A stretch of 64,000 nucleotides of DNA from Polaribacter ponticola (GCF_026191475.2 NZ_JAOSLC020000003.1:2077001-2141000), one strand, 5' to 3'. Shown: positions 26,430-36,674, numbered from the stretch's first letter. Notes: generated from the letters alone by a model not told the origin. Translations and numbers: made by a program.

Positions 26430-26702
26430 TTATCTTCTTCTTCCTCTATTTTTTCCGCCTCTAATAAGGCCTAGAACAAATAAAATTACAATAGCTCCAG
26501 ATGCACCTATAATTATTTGATTTAAGATAGAATTACCAACATTAATAGTTAAGCCTAATTTAGCAAAAGCCCAACCACCAACAAAACTACCAGCAATACC
26601 AATAATAATATTTATTAATAATCCGTAGCCATTATTTTTCATAAGAGCATCAGCAATATAACCACAAATTGCTCCAATAATAATTGTATATAAAATTCCC
26701 AT
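26430..26702 (-). CDS. GlsB/YeaQ/YmgE family membrane protein
   Basis: 90 residues with three hydrophobic segments and the family's glycine pattern (GAICGYIADALMKNNGYGLLINIIIGIAGSFVGGWAF) and an Arg-rich C-terminus (RGGKNRGRRR). These small inner-membrane proteins are often stress-induced; the old label transglycosylase-associated has little support. Confidence 0.88.
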   Translation of the reverse strand: MGILYTIIIGAICGYIADALMKNNGYGLLINIIIGIAGSFVGGWAFAKLGLTINVGNSILNQIIIGASGAIVILFVLGLIRGGKNRGRRR

Positions 26703-26830
26703 TTTGTAAAAATGTTTAATTGATTAATTAATGCTAATTTAGTAAAAAAATAAAAGGTTGTTTTTTTTAGCTAAATGAACATGTAAAAAGGTTCAATAGC
26801 AGTGTTTTAACTTTAAATTTAAAGAGTACA

Positions 26831-29661
26831 ATGAAAATAATTATACGCAGTTTTCTTTTCTTATTTAGTAGTATTTTACTTGGTCAGCAGATTTCTACAA
26901 GTTCTTTAGAGGTAGAAAAAGCTTTAAATGAGAAATCTATTTTAGAAAATACATCTCTAGTTAAGAATGTTAATTTTACCAATATTGGCCCAACAATTAT
27001 GAGTGGACGAGTGGTAGATGTTGCAGTAAACCCAAATAATAGTACAGAGTTTTATGTAGGTTATGCTTCTGGTGGTTTATGGTATACAAATAATAATGGT
27101 ACAACTTTTACGCCTGTTTTAGATAATTCGCCAACACAAAATATTGGTGATATTGCTGTAGATTGGAAATCTGGAACTATTTGGGTTGGAACAGGAGAAA
27201 AAAATTCTTCTCGCTCTTCTTATGCCGGAATTGGTGTTTTAAAATCTACGGATAAAGGTAAAACGTGGCGTAATGTTGGTTTGTTAGATTCTCATCACGT
27301 GAGTAGAATTCTTATCAACCCAAATAATAAAGACGAAGTAATTGTTGGAGTTATTGGTCATTTATATTCTTCAAATATAGAAAGAGGTGTTTTTAAAACT
27401 ATTGATGGTGGTAAAACCTGGAACAAAACCTTATTTATAAACGACCAGACAGGAGTTATAGATGTTGCAGTTGCACCAGAAAATTTTAATATTATGTATG
27501 CTGCTTCTTGGGAAAGAAATAGAAAAGCTTGGAATTTTGATGGAGATGGTACTAATTCTGCAATTTATAAAAGTATAGATGCAGGTAGTTCTTGGAAAAA
27601 GATTGCAGATAAAAGTGGTTTTCCAACAGGAAATGGAGTTGGTAGAATTGGTTTAGCGGTTTTTAATGAAAACACTGTTTATGCATTGCACGATAGTCAA
27701 TTTAGAAGACCAAAAGATAAAAAAGGAAAATCTACAGATGCGTTAACTAAAGAAGATTTTAAAACAATGTCTACTTCGGTTTTTTTAAATCTTACTGATA
27801 AAAAACTAAATTCTTACTTAAAAAATAATGGCTTTCAAGAAAAATATAGAGCAGAAAACGTAAAACAAATGGTACGTGTTGGTTCTGTAAAACCGATAGA
27901 TTTAGCTAAATATTTAGAAGATGCAAATTCTATGTTGTTCGATACTCAAGTAATAGGTGCAGAGGTTTTTAAAACCACAAACGGTGGAGTTTCTTGGAAT
28001 AAAACACACGAAGATTATTTAGATGGTGTTTATAGTTCTTATGGTTATTATTTTGGAGAAATTAGGGTCGATTTACAAAATGAAGCTGCAATTTATGTAA
28101 TGGGCGTTCCTATTATAAAATCTAAAGATGGCGGAAAAACGTTTACATCTATCAGTAAAGAAAACGTACACGCAGATCATCAAGCGCTTTGGGTAAACCC
28201 AAAAAAATCTGGTCATTTATTAAACGGAAATGATGGTGGTTTAAATATGTCTTATGACGATGGAGAAAATTGGAACAAGTTAAATGATCCTGCAGTTGGT
28301 CAGTTTTATGCTGTTTATGCAGATAATCAAAAAAACTATAAAGTGTATGGCGGTTTACAAGATAATGGCGTTTGGGTAGCCAATAATAATGCAAGAATCG
28401 ATAAAAGTTGGTTGCAAAGAGGTAAGAATCCGTACGAATCAATTATGGGAGGCGATGGTATGCAAGTGCAAGTAGATGATAGAAATCCGAATATTGTGTA
28501 TACTGGTTATCAATTTGGAAATTATTTTAGAATTAATAGAGAAACTGGTAAAAACGAATACATTCAACCAAAACATACTTTAGGTGAAACTCCGTATCGC
28601 TTTAATTGGCAAACACCAATTCATTTGTCAAAACACAACCAAGATATTTTATACTTAGGAGGAAACAAATTGCATAGATCTTTAAATAAGGGTGATGATT
28701 GGGCAACTATTTCTGATGATTTAACAAACGGTGGAAAAAAAGGAAACGTTGCTTACGGAACTTTAACTTCAATTTCTGAAAGTCCTTTTCAATTTGGGTT
28801 AATTTATACAGGTTCAGATGATGGTTTTGTGCATGTAACAAAAAACGGAGGAGGAAGCTGGAATCGTATTTCTAATAACTTGCCTCAAAATTTATGGGTT
28901 TCTAGAGTCATAGCATCATCACATAAAAAAGAAAGAGTTTACGTAACATTAAATGGGTATCGTTTTGATGATTTTACATCTTACGTATATATGTCTGAAG
29001 ATTTTGGAGTAACCTGGAAAAATATTGGAGAATCCATTCCAACATCCGCAGTAAATGTAATTAAAGAAGATTCTGCAAACGAAAACTTATTATATGTTGG
29101 TACAGATAACGGTTTGTATGTTTCTTTTAATAAAGGAGTTTCTTGGCAAGTATTTAGTAAAAATTTACCCAATGTTGCAGTACACGATTTAGTAATTCAG
29201 CCAACAGCAAAACATTTAATTGTAGCAACACATGGTAGAAGTTTGTATAAAGCAGATATTGCACCTTTGCAGGAAATGACAACGGATATTTTGGTTAAAG
29301 AAAATCATCTTTTTCAATTAATTCAGTTAGAAAAAGTAGAAATTGGGGAAGTTCTTGGAGTAAATGGAGAGCACCAAATTTACCGAAAATTAATATTCCT
29401 TTTTATGTAAATGCTGATAAAAAAATAACCTTGCATATTTTTTCTGATGGAGTAAAAGTAAATTCAATTACTGTAGATGCAGATAAAGGTTATAATGAAG
29501 TAATGTACGATGCTTCTTTTTCTGAAAAAGGAAAAAAAGCATACTTAAAAGCAAATAAAGATGCAAAAGTTTCAAAAGCTAAAAACGGAGTTTATTATTT
29601 AGTAAAAGGTAAATACACCGTTAAAATTGCTGGTGAAACATCTGAATTTGAAATTAAATAA
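26831..29661 (+). CDS. Secreted VPS10/sortilin-like (BNR repeat) propeller protein, frameshifted
   Basis: Signal peptide MKIIIRSFLFLFSSILLG, then repeated BNR/Asp-box motifs (STDKGKTW, TIDGGKTW, SIDAGSSW, TTNGGVSW, SKDGGKTF, TKNGGGSW, SEDFGVTW, SFNKGVSW) as in VPS10-type ten-bladed propellers. The main frame stops at 29410; adding one T to the T5 run near 29313 continues it as SINSVRKSRNWGSSWSKW... to 29661, giving about 943 residues with a C-terminal beta-sandwich-like domain. Members are annotated as glycosyl hydrolases or photosystem II stability factor-like, but no catalytic function is shown. Confidence 0.82.
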
Positions 29662-29711
29662 AGCAATAAATTTCCCTTTAAGTTTATAAAGTTTAAAGGG
29701 GTTTTTAAAGA

Positions 29712-30335
29712 ATGATAAAATATATTACAATACTTTTTATAGTATCTACAACCTCAATTAATTCTCAATCTAATTTAAAAAGTTTTTTTGAGCTTTCAGG
29801 GCCTAAAAGAACTTGGGTTTTATTTCATCCCTTTAAAGCTAAAAAATCTTTAGCGGTTTCTAAAGAAGCCAATAAAGTTGCAGATTCAATAAAAAAAACA
29901 AATTTGTTAGATGGCGATGCTGCTGGCGGGCAAGTAGATGCTTTTAGACATGCTTATTGGATGGCTCGTTTACGTCAAGAAATTGGTAAGTCTTCAGCAC
30001 GTTCTTTAGGAAAGGCACACGAGAAAGAAAATTACTTAACGTTTAAAGAGCGCAAGTTAGAAGATGGAGTTTTACCAGATGAAATTTCATCAACAATGGA
30101 TTTGTATAATAACGAGCAAGGTTTAAAACTTACAAAAAGAAAAGGTAAGATTTCTTCTAAAACACTTGTTTATAAAGTTGTGAATGCTATTAAGCTAGGA
30201 AGTATGAAAATTATCAAAAAAGATAAAAATAGAAATTTTCTAACTTGTAACGGTAAAATAATTTCTAAGGAATCTTTGAAAGCAAAGTGGCAAAATAATA
30301 AATGTTTGGTGGCTTCTAATCAGGTAAATAAATAA
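29712..30335 (+). CDS. Exported DUF6973-like protein
   Basis: 207 residues with a signal peptide (about residues 1-19, ending NSQS) and the motif LLDGDAAGGQVDAFRHAYWMARLRQEIGKSSARSLGKAHEKEN, then STMDLYNNEQG. The His and acidic residues in DAFRHAYW...H.KE look like a metal or catalytic site. I associate this motif with DUF6973 from memory; function unknown. Monocistronic between the propeller gene and sdhC. Confidence 0.65.
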   Translation: MIKYITILFIVSTTSINSQSNLKSFFELSGPKRTWVLFHPFKAKKSLAVSKEANKVADSIKKTNLLDGDAAGGQVDAFRHAYWMARLRQEIGKSSARSLGKAHEKENYLTFKERKLEDGVLPDEISSTMDLYNNEQGLKLTKRKGKISSKTLVYKVVNAIKLGSMKIIKKDKNRNFLTCNGKIISKESLKAKWQNNKCLVASNQVNK

Positions 30336-30448
30336 GTAGTTTAAGTATAAATAAATAAGTAATTTAACAAAAACTTTGATTTTTGTTAAACGTTTAATTG
30401 GTTTTATTTATAATAATTCTAAATACAAACGAAAACGTTGTAAATTCC

Positions 30449-30479
30449 TTGTAATACATTTTGTTAAGATGTATTTTTG
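30449..30479 (+). promoter_or_regulatory. Promoter of the sdh operon
   Basis: TTG (30449-30451), 20 bases, then TATTTTTG (30472-30479), 28 bases before the sdhC ATG. Good match to the flavobacterial consensus. Confidence 0.6.
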
Positions 30480-30506
30480 TATCTAAAATTTTAACTAACG
30501 TATACA

Positions 30507-31184
30507 ATGAGCGGATTTTTCAAATCTTCAATTGGAAGAAAAGTGTCTATGGCGCTTTCAGCATTTTTTCTAATGTTCTTCCTATTACAACATTTTGCAA
30601 TTAACCTTTTATCAGTTTTTAGTCCCGATACTTTTAATGAAGTTTCACATTTTATGGGAACAAATCCTTTAGTACAGTTTGCATTGCAGCCTGTGTTAAT
30701 TTTTGGAGTTGTTTTTCATTTTGTGATGGGTTTTATTTTAGAATTAAAAAATTCTAAAGCAAGAAACGTTTCTTATGCTAAAAATAATGGTGGCGCAAAT
30801 TCATCTTGGATGAGTAGAAACATGATTTGGAGTGGTGTTGCTATTTTGGCATTTATCATTTTACATTTTATCGATTTTTGGTTTCCAGAAATCAACACAA
30901 AATTTATACAAGGAGATTGGTCTGGTTTACACGATGGGCAATTTAGATATTTCCACGAGTTACAAGAAAAATTTGTAAACCCTATTAGAGTTGCTGCTTA
31001 TGTTATGGCATTTGTATTCTTAGGATTGCATTTAGCACACGGTTTTACGTCGGCATTTCAATCTATGGGTTCTACTTCTGGTAGAAAAAAGACGTTACAA
31101 ACAATTGGTAAAGCATATTCAATTATAATTCCTTTAGGATTTATAATTATTGCACTTTATCATCATTTAAATCCAAACCATTAA
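30507..31184 (+). CDS. sdhC: Succinate dehydrogenase cytochrome b subunit
   Basis: 225-residue membrane anchor of the type found in Bacteroidota and epsilon-proteobacteria (single diheme subunit with five helices, no SdhD). Candidate heme ligands are the histidines in LLQHFAINL, FHFVMGFILE, ILHFIDFWF and HLAHGFTSAFQ. First gene of sdhC-sdhA-[insert]-sdhB. Confidence 0.93.
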   Translation: MSGFFKSSIGRKVSMALSAFFLMFFLLQHFAINLLSVFSPDTFNEVSHFMGTNPLVQFALQPVLIFGVVFHFVMGFILELKNSKARNVSYAKNNGGANSSWMSRNMIWSGVAILAFIILHFIDFWFPEINTKFIQGDWSGLHDGQFRYFHELQEKFVNPIRVAAYVMAFVFLGLHLAHGFTSAFQSMGSTSGRKKTLQTIGKAYSIIIPLGFIIIALYHHLNPNH

Positions 31185-31195
31185 TCTAGATAATT

Positions 31196-33208
31196 ATGGC
31201 TTTAGACTCAAAAATACCAAAAGGTCCATTAAAAGATAAATGGACAGATTATAAAAATCATATCGATTTAGTAAATCCTGCAAACAAGCGTAACATAGAT
31301 GTTATTGTAGTTGGAACAGGTTTAGCAGGTGGTTCTGCTTCTGCAACTTTAGCGGAATTAGGCTACAATGTAAAAGCATTTGCTTATCAAGATTCTCCAC
31401 GTAGAGCGCATTCAATTGCAGCTCAAGGAGGTATTAACGCTGCAAAAAACTATCAAGGAGATGGAGATTCTTTTTACAGATTATTTTACGATACTGTAAA
31501 AGGTGGAGATTACCGTTCTCGTGAGGCAAACGTGTATCGTTTAGCGCAAGTTTCAGCAAATATTATAGATCAATGTGTAGCTCAAGGTGTTCCTTTTGCA
31601 CGTGATTATGGTGGTTTATTAGACAACCGTTCGTTTGGTGGAGTTTTAGTTTCTAGAACTTTTTATGCAAAAGGACAAACAGGACAACAATTATTATTAG
31701 GAGCTTATTCTGCAATGAATCGTCAAATTGCTCGTGGAAAGATTGAAATGTTCAATCGTCATGAAATGTTAGACGTTGTTAAAGTTGATGGAAAAGCTCG
31801 TGGAATTATAGCACGTAACTTAGTTACTGGTGAAATTGAACGTCATTCTGCTCATGCAGTAGTAATTGCTTCTGGTGGATATGGAAATGTATATTTCTTA
31901 TCAACCAACGCAATGGGTTCTAACGCAACTGCTGCTTGGAAAATTCATAAAAAAGGAGCATATTTCGCAAATCCTTGTTATACACAAATTCACCCAACGT
32001 GTATTCCACGTTCGGGAGATTATCAATCTAAACTGACGTTAATGTCAGAATCATTACGAAATGATGGTAGAATTTGGGTTCCAAAAAGTATGGATGATGT
32101 AATGGCAATTAGAGAAGGTCGTAAAAAACCAACTGATTTGTCTGAAGATGAAAGAGATTATTATTTAGAAAGACGTTATCCTGCATTTGGTAACTTAGTG
32201 CCGCGTGATGTTGCCTCAAGAGCAGCCAAAGAGCGTTGTGATGCTGGTTTCGGTGTAAATGCAACTGGAGAAGCTGTATATTTAGATTTTAAATCAGCTA
32301 TTTCTCGTTACGGAAAAGAGCAAGCAAAATTACAGAATATTGCAAATCCTTCGGAAGCGAAAGTGTACGAATTAGGACAAGCTATTGTAGAGGCTAAATA
32401 TGGAAACTTATTCCAAATGTATGAGAAAATCGTAGATGAGAATCCATACAAAACGCCAATGATGATTTATCCTGCAACTCACTATACAATGGGTGGAGTT
32501 TGGGTAGATTATAACTTAATGACAACTGTAGATGGATTGTATTGTATTGGTGAAGCAAACTTCTCTGATCATGGTGCAAATCGTTTAGGAGCTTCTGCAT
32601 TAATGCAAGGTTTAGCTGATGGATATTTTGTATTACCTTACACTATTGGAGATTATTTATCTAACGATATCCGTACAGGAAAAATACCAACAGATACAAG
32701 AGAATTTGATGAGGCAGAGAAAGAAGTACAAGATCGTATTGATTTCTTCATCAATAATAAAGGAGAACATTCAGTAGATTATTACCACAAGAAATTAGGA
32801 AAAATTATGTGGGAAAAATGTGGAATGGCACGTAACGAACAAGGTTTAAAAGAAGCTATGGCAGAAATTAAAGCTTTACGTGAAGATTTCTGGAAAAACG
32901 TAACAGTTCCTGGAGATGCTAACGAAATGAATCCTGAATTAGAGAAAGCTGGTAGAGTAGCAGATTTCTTAGAATTAGGTGAATTATTTGCAAAGGATGC
33001 ATTAAATAGAAACGAATCTTGTGGAGGGCACTTTAGAGAAGAATCTGTTGAATTAGACGGATTACAAAAAGGGGAAGCTAAACGTAATGATGAAGATTTT
33101 GCGTATGTTTCTGCTTGGGAATATAAAGGAGAACCTGCAGACGCAGTTTTACACAAAGAAGAATTAGAGTTTAACGATATTGAATTGAAGCAGAGGTCTT
33201 ATAAATAG
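31196..33208 (+). CDS. sdhA: Succinate dehydrogenase/fumarate reductase flavoprotein subunit
   Basis: 670 residues. FAD-binding [19 protein letters not shown], the covalent-FAD histidine region [18 protein letters not shown], and active-site motifs [30 protein letters not shown] and [19 protein letters not shown]. Oxidises succinate to fumarate at the inner membrane, linking the citric acid cycle to the quinone pool. Starts 11 bases after sdhC; separated from sdhB by an inserted four-helix-bundle gene. Confidence 0.97.
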   Translation: MALDSKIPKGPLKDKWTDYKNHIDLVNPANKRNIDVIVVGTGLAGGSASATLAELGYNVKAFAYQDSPRRAHSIAAQGGINAAKNYQGDGDSFYRLFYDTVKGGDYRSREANVYRLAQVSANIIDQCVAQGVPFARDYGGLLDNRSFGGVLVSRTFYAKGQTGQQLLLGAYSAMNRQIARGKIEMFNRHEMLDVVKVDGKARGIIARNLVTGEIERHSAHAVVIASGGYGNVYFLSTNAMGSNATAAWKIHKKGAYFANPCYTQIHPTCIPRSGDYQSKLTLMSESLRNDGRIWVPKSMDDVMAIREGRKKPTDLSEDERDYYLERRYPAFGNLVPRDVASRAAKERCDAGFGVNATGEAVYLDFKSAISRYGKEQAKLQNIANPSEAKVYELGQAIVEAKYGNLFQMYEKIVDENPYKTPMMIYPATHYTMGGVWVDYNLMTTVDGLYCIGEANFSDHGANRLGASALMQGLADGYFVLPYTIGDYLSNDIRTGKIPTDTREFDEAEKEVQDRIDFFINNKGEHSVDYYHKKLGKIMWEKCGMARNEQGLKEAMAEIKALREDFWKNVTVPGDANEMNPELEKAGRVADFLELGELFAKDALNRNESCGGHFREESVELDGLQKGEAKRNDEDFAYVSAWEYKGEPADAVLHKEELEFNDIELKQRSYK

Positions 33209-33210
33209 AC

Positions 33211-33628
33211 ATTAGCGAAATAGCGATGAGGAAAAAGGGGAATGAGTAGCATAAAATCATACAAAGAGTTAATAGTTTGGCAAAAGTCTATGAAACTTGT
33301 AACAATGGTTTATGAACTTTCTAAAACTCTTCCTACTGATGAAAAATTTGGTTTAATCAGTCAGATGAGAAGATGTTCTGTTTCTATTCCTTCTAATATT
33401 GCTGAAGGCTGGGGAAGATTATCAAGAAAAAATTATATTCAATTTTTAAGAATCTCCAGAGGTTCTTTATTTGAGTTAGAAACACAAGTATTAATAACAA
33501 AAGAATTAAACTATATAAATGATAGCGTAATTATTGAAAGTTTAATTATTGAAATAAGCAAAATGCTAAATTCTTTAATTAAAAAGTTAGAAGAAAAGAA
33601 CTAAACCTTCTTTTCGCTTTTCGCTAAT
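33211..33628. repeat. Inverted repeat bracketing the four-helix-bundle gene in the sdh operon
   Basis: ATTAGCGAAATAGCGA at 33211-33226 and TCGCTTTTCGCTAAT at 33614-33628 pair as a 15-bp stem with one bulged T. The arms lie just outside the start and stop of the inserted gene, with about 390 bases between, and differ in sequence from the arms of the suf copy. Confidence 0.72.
33242..33604 (+). CDS. Four-helix-bundle protein, 23S rRNA intervening-sequence (S23) family
   Basis: 120 residues: YKELIVWQKSMKLVTMVYELSKTLP, then GLISQMRRCSVSIPSNIAEGWGR...NYIQFLRISRGSLFELETQ, then a final helix; the SIPSNIAEG motif is diagnostic of the family. Related proteins are encoded in 23S rRNA intervening sequences, and the Avd accessory protein of diversity-generating retroelements shares the fold; no reverse transcriptase is present here. 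It sits between sdhA and sdhB, bracketed by an inverted repeat, and adds about 440 bases between genes that are normally adjacent. Confidence 0.9.
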   Translation: MSSIKSYKELIVWQKSMKLVTMVYELSKTLPTDEKFGLISQMRRCSVSIPSNIAEGWGRLSRKNYIQFLRISRGSLFELETQVLITKELNYINDSVIIESLIIEISKMLNSLIKKLEEKN

Positions 33629-33645
33629 CACTCAAAACTAATAGT

Positions 33646-34386
33646 ATGAATTTAACTTTAAAAATCTGGAGACAGAAAAACGCAAGTGATAAAGGGAAAA
33701 TGGTAGATTATAAAATATCTGACATTTCTGAACATATGTCTTTCTTAGAAATGATGGATGTTTTAAACGAACAAATAATTAATTTGGGTGATGAACCTGT
33801 TGCATTTGATCATGATTGTCGTGAAGGAATTTGCGGTATGTGTTCTATGTATATTAATGGTGAAGCTCATGGTCCAGATCGAGGTGTAACTACTTGTCAG
33901 TTACACATGCGTTCTTTTAAAGATGGTGATACTATTACTATAGAGCCATTTAGAGCTGCAGCATTTCCTGTAATTAAAGATTTAGTGGTAGACAGAAGTT
34001 CTTTTGAACGTATCCAACAATCTGGTGGATATATTTCTGTAAATACATCGGGTAATACACAAGATGCAAACTCAATTCCTATTTCTAAAGAAGCTGCTGA
34101 TAAAGCAATGGACGCAGCAACTTGTATTGGTTGTGGAGCTTGTGTTGCAACGTGTAAAAACTCTTCTGCAATGTTATTTGTGGGTGCAAAAGTATCTCAA
34201 TATGCTTTATTACCACAAGGACAAGTAGAAGCAACTGATCGTGTTTTAAACATGGTTGCACAAATGGATGCTGAAGGTTTTGGAAACTGTACAAATACAG
34301 GTGCTTGTGAAGTTGAATGTCCTAAAGGAATTTCTTTAGAAAACATTGCAAGAATGAATAGAGAGCTTATGAAAGCTTCTATTTAA
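33646..34386 (+). CDS. sdhB: Succinate dehydrogenase iron-sulfur subunit
   Basis: 246 residues with the [2Fe-2S] motif [12 protein letters not shown] (plus a downstream Cys in TTCQLH), the [4Fe-4S]/[3Fe-4S] motif [15 protein letters not shown] and [15 protein letters not shown]. Carries electrons from SdhA to SdhC. Separated from sdhA by the inserted four-helix-bundle gene. Confidence 0.96.
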   Translation: MNLTLKIWRQKNASDKGKMVDYKISDISEHMSFLEMMDVLNEQIINLGDEPVAFDHDCREGICGMCSMYINGEAHGPDRGVTTCQLHMRSFKDGDTITIEPFRAAAFPVIKDLVVDRSSFERIQQSGGYISVNTSGNTQDANSIPISKEAADKAMDAATCIGCGACVATCKNSSAMLFVGAKVSQYALLPQGQVEATDRVLNMVAQMDAEGFGNCTNTGACEVECPKGISLENIARMNRELMKASI

Positions 34387-34496
34387 AACGTAATTTCGAG
34401 TTTTTACGAAGCAATCTTATATTTCAAAAACATGATAATTTTCATTTCGAAATGAGTTTTTTAAGCCATTGAGAAATCTAAATAAATTTAAAAATA

Positions 34497-34529
34497 AATA
34501 ACCCAAAACTAATTTAGTTTTGGGTTATT
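34497..34529. terminator. Bidirectional terminator after sdhB
   Basis: Stem of 15 bp, AATAACCCAAAACTA pairing with TAGTTTTGGGTTATT around a 3-base loop; it overlaps the 3' end of the convergent XRE gene. The 34387-34496 stretch before it contains degenerate ATTTCGA...GAGAAATCT repeats and no gene. Confidence 0.78.
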
Positions 34530-34811
34530 TGTTTTTTGAAACTTATAGTTATTTAAATCCTTTAAAAAGTCTTCTGGAGAGGTTTTTAAGGCATCTAAAA
34601 TTTTTAACAACCTAATGCTGTCTAATTTAGTTTTACCGGTTTCTACTTTAAAATAACCGCTAAATGTCATATTAAGTTTAAAAGCTAAGTCTGCTTGAGT
34701 AATGTTTTGCTGTTTTCTTTCTTTTACAATTTTTGCTAATATTTTTTTTGATTTCTCTTCAAATTTCTCTCTCTCTTTCTCTCTCTCTTTTTCTCTCTCT
34801 TTTTCTCTCAT
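34509..34811 (-). CDS. XRE-type helix-turn-helix regulator with an Arg-Glu-Lys-Glu repeat
   Basis: 100 residues from ATG 34811. The N-terminus is four copies of R-E-K-E encoded by a 12-bp tandem repeat of GA-rich units, predicted to be a charged helix; residues ~30-90 form a Cro/CI helix-turn-helix (NITQADLAFKLNMTFSGYFKVETGKTKLDSIRLLKILDAL). It lies between the sdh operon and the peptide/GLPGLI array and reads away from the array. A large inverted repeat at 34861-34931 in its upstream region could be its operator. Confidence 0.8.
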   Translation of the reverse strand: MREKEREKEREKEREKFEEKSKKILAKIVKERKQQNITQADLAFKLNMTFSGYFKVETGKTKLDSIRLLKILDALKTSPEDFLKDLNNYKFQKTNNPKLN

Positions 34812-34860
34812 TTTACTTTTCAAGAGCCAAAAATAAAACAAAAAATTGAGGTTTTACTTT

Positions 34861-34931
34861 CCATTTTGGACTACCTATTTTTAAGGAGAAGATTTACCTC
34901 CCCAAAAACAGGTAGTCCAAAACGGGAATGG
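34861..34931. repeat. Long imperfect inverted repeat in the 442-bp gap before the peptide array
   Basis: TTTTGGACTACCTATTTTT at 34864-34882 pairs with AAAAACAGGTAGTCCAAAA at 34903-34921 with a single A-C mismatch; the outer CCATT/GGAATGG and inner GGAG/CTCC extend the stem. No T run follows. The rest of the gap (34842-35283) has no gene: a first, diverged copy of the peptide leader region (34946-35020 and 35228-35283) interrupted by ~200 bp that includes a degenerate TTACGAGAGTAATGAG repeat. Confidence 0.55.
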
Positions 34932-35283
34932 ATTTATTTTTTTTAATGAAGAATCTTTCTCAATTTTGGAAAAACAAAATTGCTAAAAACACAAATTTTA
35001 TCTAAAATTAACCAATGTTATTACGAGAGTAATGAGACAATCTGTATAAAAACAAAAAACCTCCGCTTGCGGAATTAAGAAATATAAAAATTACTAAATA
35101 AATGTATCACTTAAAACAAATGCCTATGTAAATAAGCAATAACAAACAGAGGAAGTTTTGCAAAAGTAAACCTTTTTCTACAAGTATTTTTATAGAATTT
35201 TAAACTTGTTAACTCATATAAAGTTCTAAAAATTATTAAATAACAAATTCAAATGAATAGTTTGGATTACAAAAGTTTATAGT

Positions 35284-35478
35284 ATGAAAAAATTAATTTT
35301 AGGAATGGTTTTTGTTTTTGCAACAGGAACAATGATGAATGCAAATACTGCAACAGGTATTGAAAAACCAAATGATTGTTTTGAAGATGCTTGGGAGTTT
35401 GGAGAAGAAGAAGGTGGTGGAGATGAAACGCAAGAGTGGTATTGGATGAATAAGTATTATACAATGTGGTGTGAGTAA
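35284..35478 (+). CDS. Small secreted two-cysteine acidic peptide 1
   Basis: 64 residues. Signal peptide MKKLILGMVFVFATGTMMNA, shared nearly base for base with two other genes in the array, then a short acidic, aromatic-rich core with two cysteines about 31 residues apart (DCFEDAWEFG ... WYWMNKYYTMWCE). The spacing would allow one disulfide loop after export. No double-glycine leader and no known bacteriocin signature. It is followed by a hairpin and then a GLPGLI gene. Function unknown. Confidence 0.8.
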   Translation: MKKLILGMVFVFATGTMMNANTATGIEKPNDCFEDAWEFGEEEGGGDETQEWYWMNKYYTMWCE

Positions 35479-35487
35479 CAATTAAGT

Positions 35488-35518
35488 AAGGTTGTTGGAA
35501 TTTTTCTGACAACCTTTT
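35488..35518 (+). terminator. Hairpin between peptide 1 and its GLPGLI gene
   Basis: AAGGTTGT pairs with ACAACCTT and runs into TTTT, 20 bases before the next ATG. Probably an attenuator or mRNA 3'-end stabiliser. Confidence 0.55.
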
Positions 35519-35538
35519 AAATTAATAAAAACAATATT

Positions 35539-36279
35539 ATGAGTAAATTAATTACATTGGTTTTTTTATTTTTTTATTTTTCCATCAAGTTCTCAACAGT
35601 TTAATGGTATAGTTGAATATGGAAAAAAGTCTAAAGAGAAAGTTTTTTCTAAATTAGATTTAAAAAGCAAAAAAGAAAATCCATCCAGGTATCAAAAGTT
35701 TCAAAAAATGAGAGAAATGATTGCTGAAGCAGAAAAAAAGTTAATTTTTGAGTTTAGATTTACAAATAATACTGCCTTTTTTAAAGCTAAGCCAATTTTA
35801 AAATCAGAAGTTAATAAAAATTCAAGTTTAAGGTTTGGGCCTTATGATTTAGGTAAATATTATAGTAATAATAGTATTAACTTATTAGAGTTAAACGCTT
35901 TTGGAGAATTGTTTTTAATAAAAAAACCAAAATTAAAATGGATTATAACTAAAGAAATCAAAAAAATTGGAAATTATAATTGTTATAAGGCAACAACAGA
36001 AATCATTATTAATAGTAAAGGAAAAAAAGAATAATAACTGCTTGGTTTACTTCTGAAATACCAGTTTCCTTTGGTCCTTTAGGTTATGCTGGTTTACCTG
36101 GTTTAATTTTAGAATTAGAGGTTTATAAAAAAATATATTATGCTAAAAAAATCACTATAAACCCAAAAGAAGAAATAAAAATAGAGAAACTAACAAAAGG
36201 AATTAGGGTAACTGAAAAGGAATTTCATGAAATGGCATCATCAACAATGCAAAAATTTAAAAAAAATAAAGGATATTAA
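35539..36279 (+). CDS. GLPGLI-family protein 1, frameshifted
   Basis: Member of the Bacteroidota GLPGLI family (exported, function unknown). Signal peptide at 35539 onwards (MSKLITLVFLFF...), then FNGIVEYGKKS, and after the join WFTSEIPVSFGPLGYAGLPGLILELEVYKKIYYAKKITINPKEE. Two lesions are needed to read it as one ~246-residue protein: one surplus T in the T-rich signal region (about 35560-35581) and one missing A in the A7 run near 36023. From 35909 onward it is nearly identical to GLPGLI protein 2, while its first half is different. Confidence 0.75.
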
Positions 36280-36484
36280 TTTCTTTTTATAATCCATGAA
36301 GAATCTTTCTCAAATTTTGGAATAGAAGATTGTTAAAACACCACGTTTATCTAAAATTAATCAATTTTATTATTAAATAACAAATTCAAATGAAAAGTTT
36401 GGATTACAAAATTTTATAGTATGAAAAAATTAATTTTAGGAATGGTTTTTGTTTTTGCAACGGGAACTATAATGAATGCGAATA
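35909..36484 (+). repeat. Constant block, copy 1 (GLPGLI 3' half + leader + peptide signal sequence)
   Basis: About 576 bases starting at TTGTTTTTAATAAAAAAACC and ending in the signal peptide of peptide 2. It matches 37061-37635 almost base for base, offset 1151-1152. It covers the C-terminal half of a GLPGLI gene, the intergenic leader (GAAGAATCTTTCTCAAATTT ... TTTGGATTACAAAATTTTA) and the first ~20 codons of the next peptide gene. Confidence 0.85.
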
Positions 36485-36639
36485 TTTCCAATAACACTCA
36501 ACCCGATGATGATTGTTTTCAAGATGCATGGGATTATGGGACTGAGAATGGAAATGGGAACGAAACACTTGATTGGTTTTGGGCAAATGTATATTATCAG
36601 ATAGTTTGTGAAGGTAAAAAATTAGGAGAATTAGATTAA
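36421..36639 (+). CDS. Small secreted two-cysteine acidic peptide 2
   Basis: 72 residues. Same signal peptide as peptide 1 (MKKLILGMVFVFATGTIMNA). Core aligns with peptide 1: DCFQDAWDYG ... NETLDWFWANVYYQIVCE, keeping both cysteines, DAW, the ET.(D/E)W(Y/F)W motif and YY, but with many substitutions, and adding a C-terminal GKKLGELD. Followed by its own hairpin and a GLPGLI gene. The leader before the ATG is identical to that of peptide 3. Confidence 0.8.
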   Translation: MKKLILGMVFVFATGTIMNANISNNTQPDDDCFQDAWDYGTENGNGNETLDWFWANVYYQIVCEGKKLGELD

Positions 36640-36643
36640 TCAA

Positions 36644-36674
36644 AAAAGGCTATTAGTAAGTTTAATAGCCTTTT
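36644..36674 (+). terminator. Hairpin between peptide 2 and its GLPGLI gene
   Basis: AAAAGGCTATTA pairs perfectly with TAATAGCCTTTT (12 bp), 3 bases before the first possible GLPGLI ATG (12 before the second). Confidence 0.65.

Noticed and set aside
33242..33604. Avd accessory gene of a diversity-generating retroelement
   Set aside because: The fold is related, but no reverse transcriptase, template repeat or variable repeat is visible in the window, and the gene lies inside the sdh operon.
34509..34841. Longer XRE product starting at a TTG at 34841
   Set aside because: The extra ten residues are hydrophobic and unlike the family; the ATG at 34811 begins the charged repeat cleanly.
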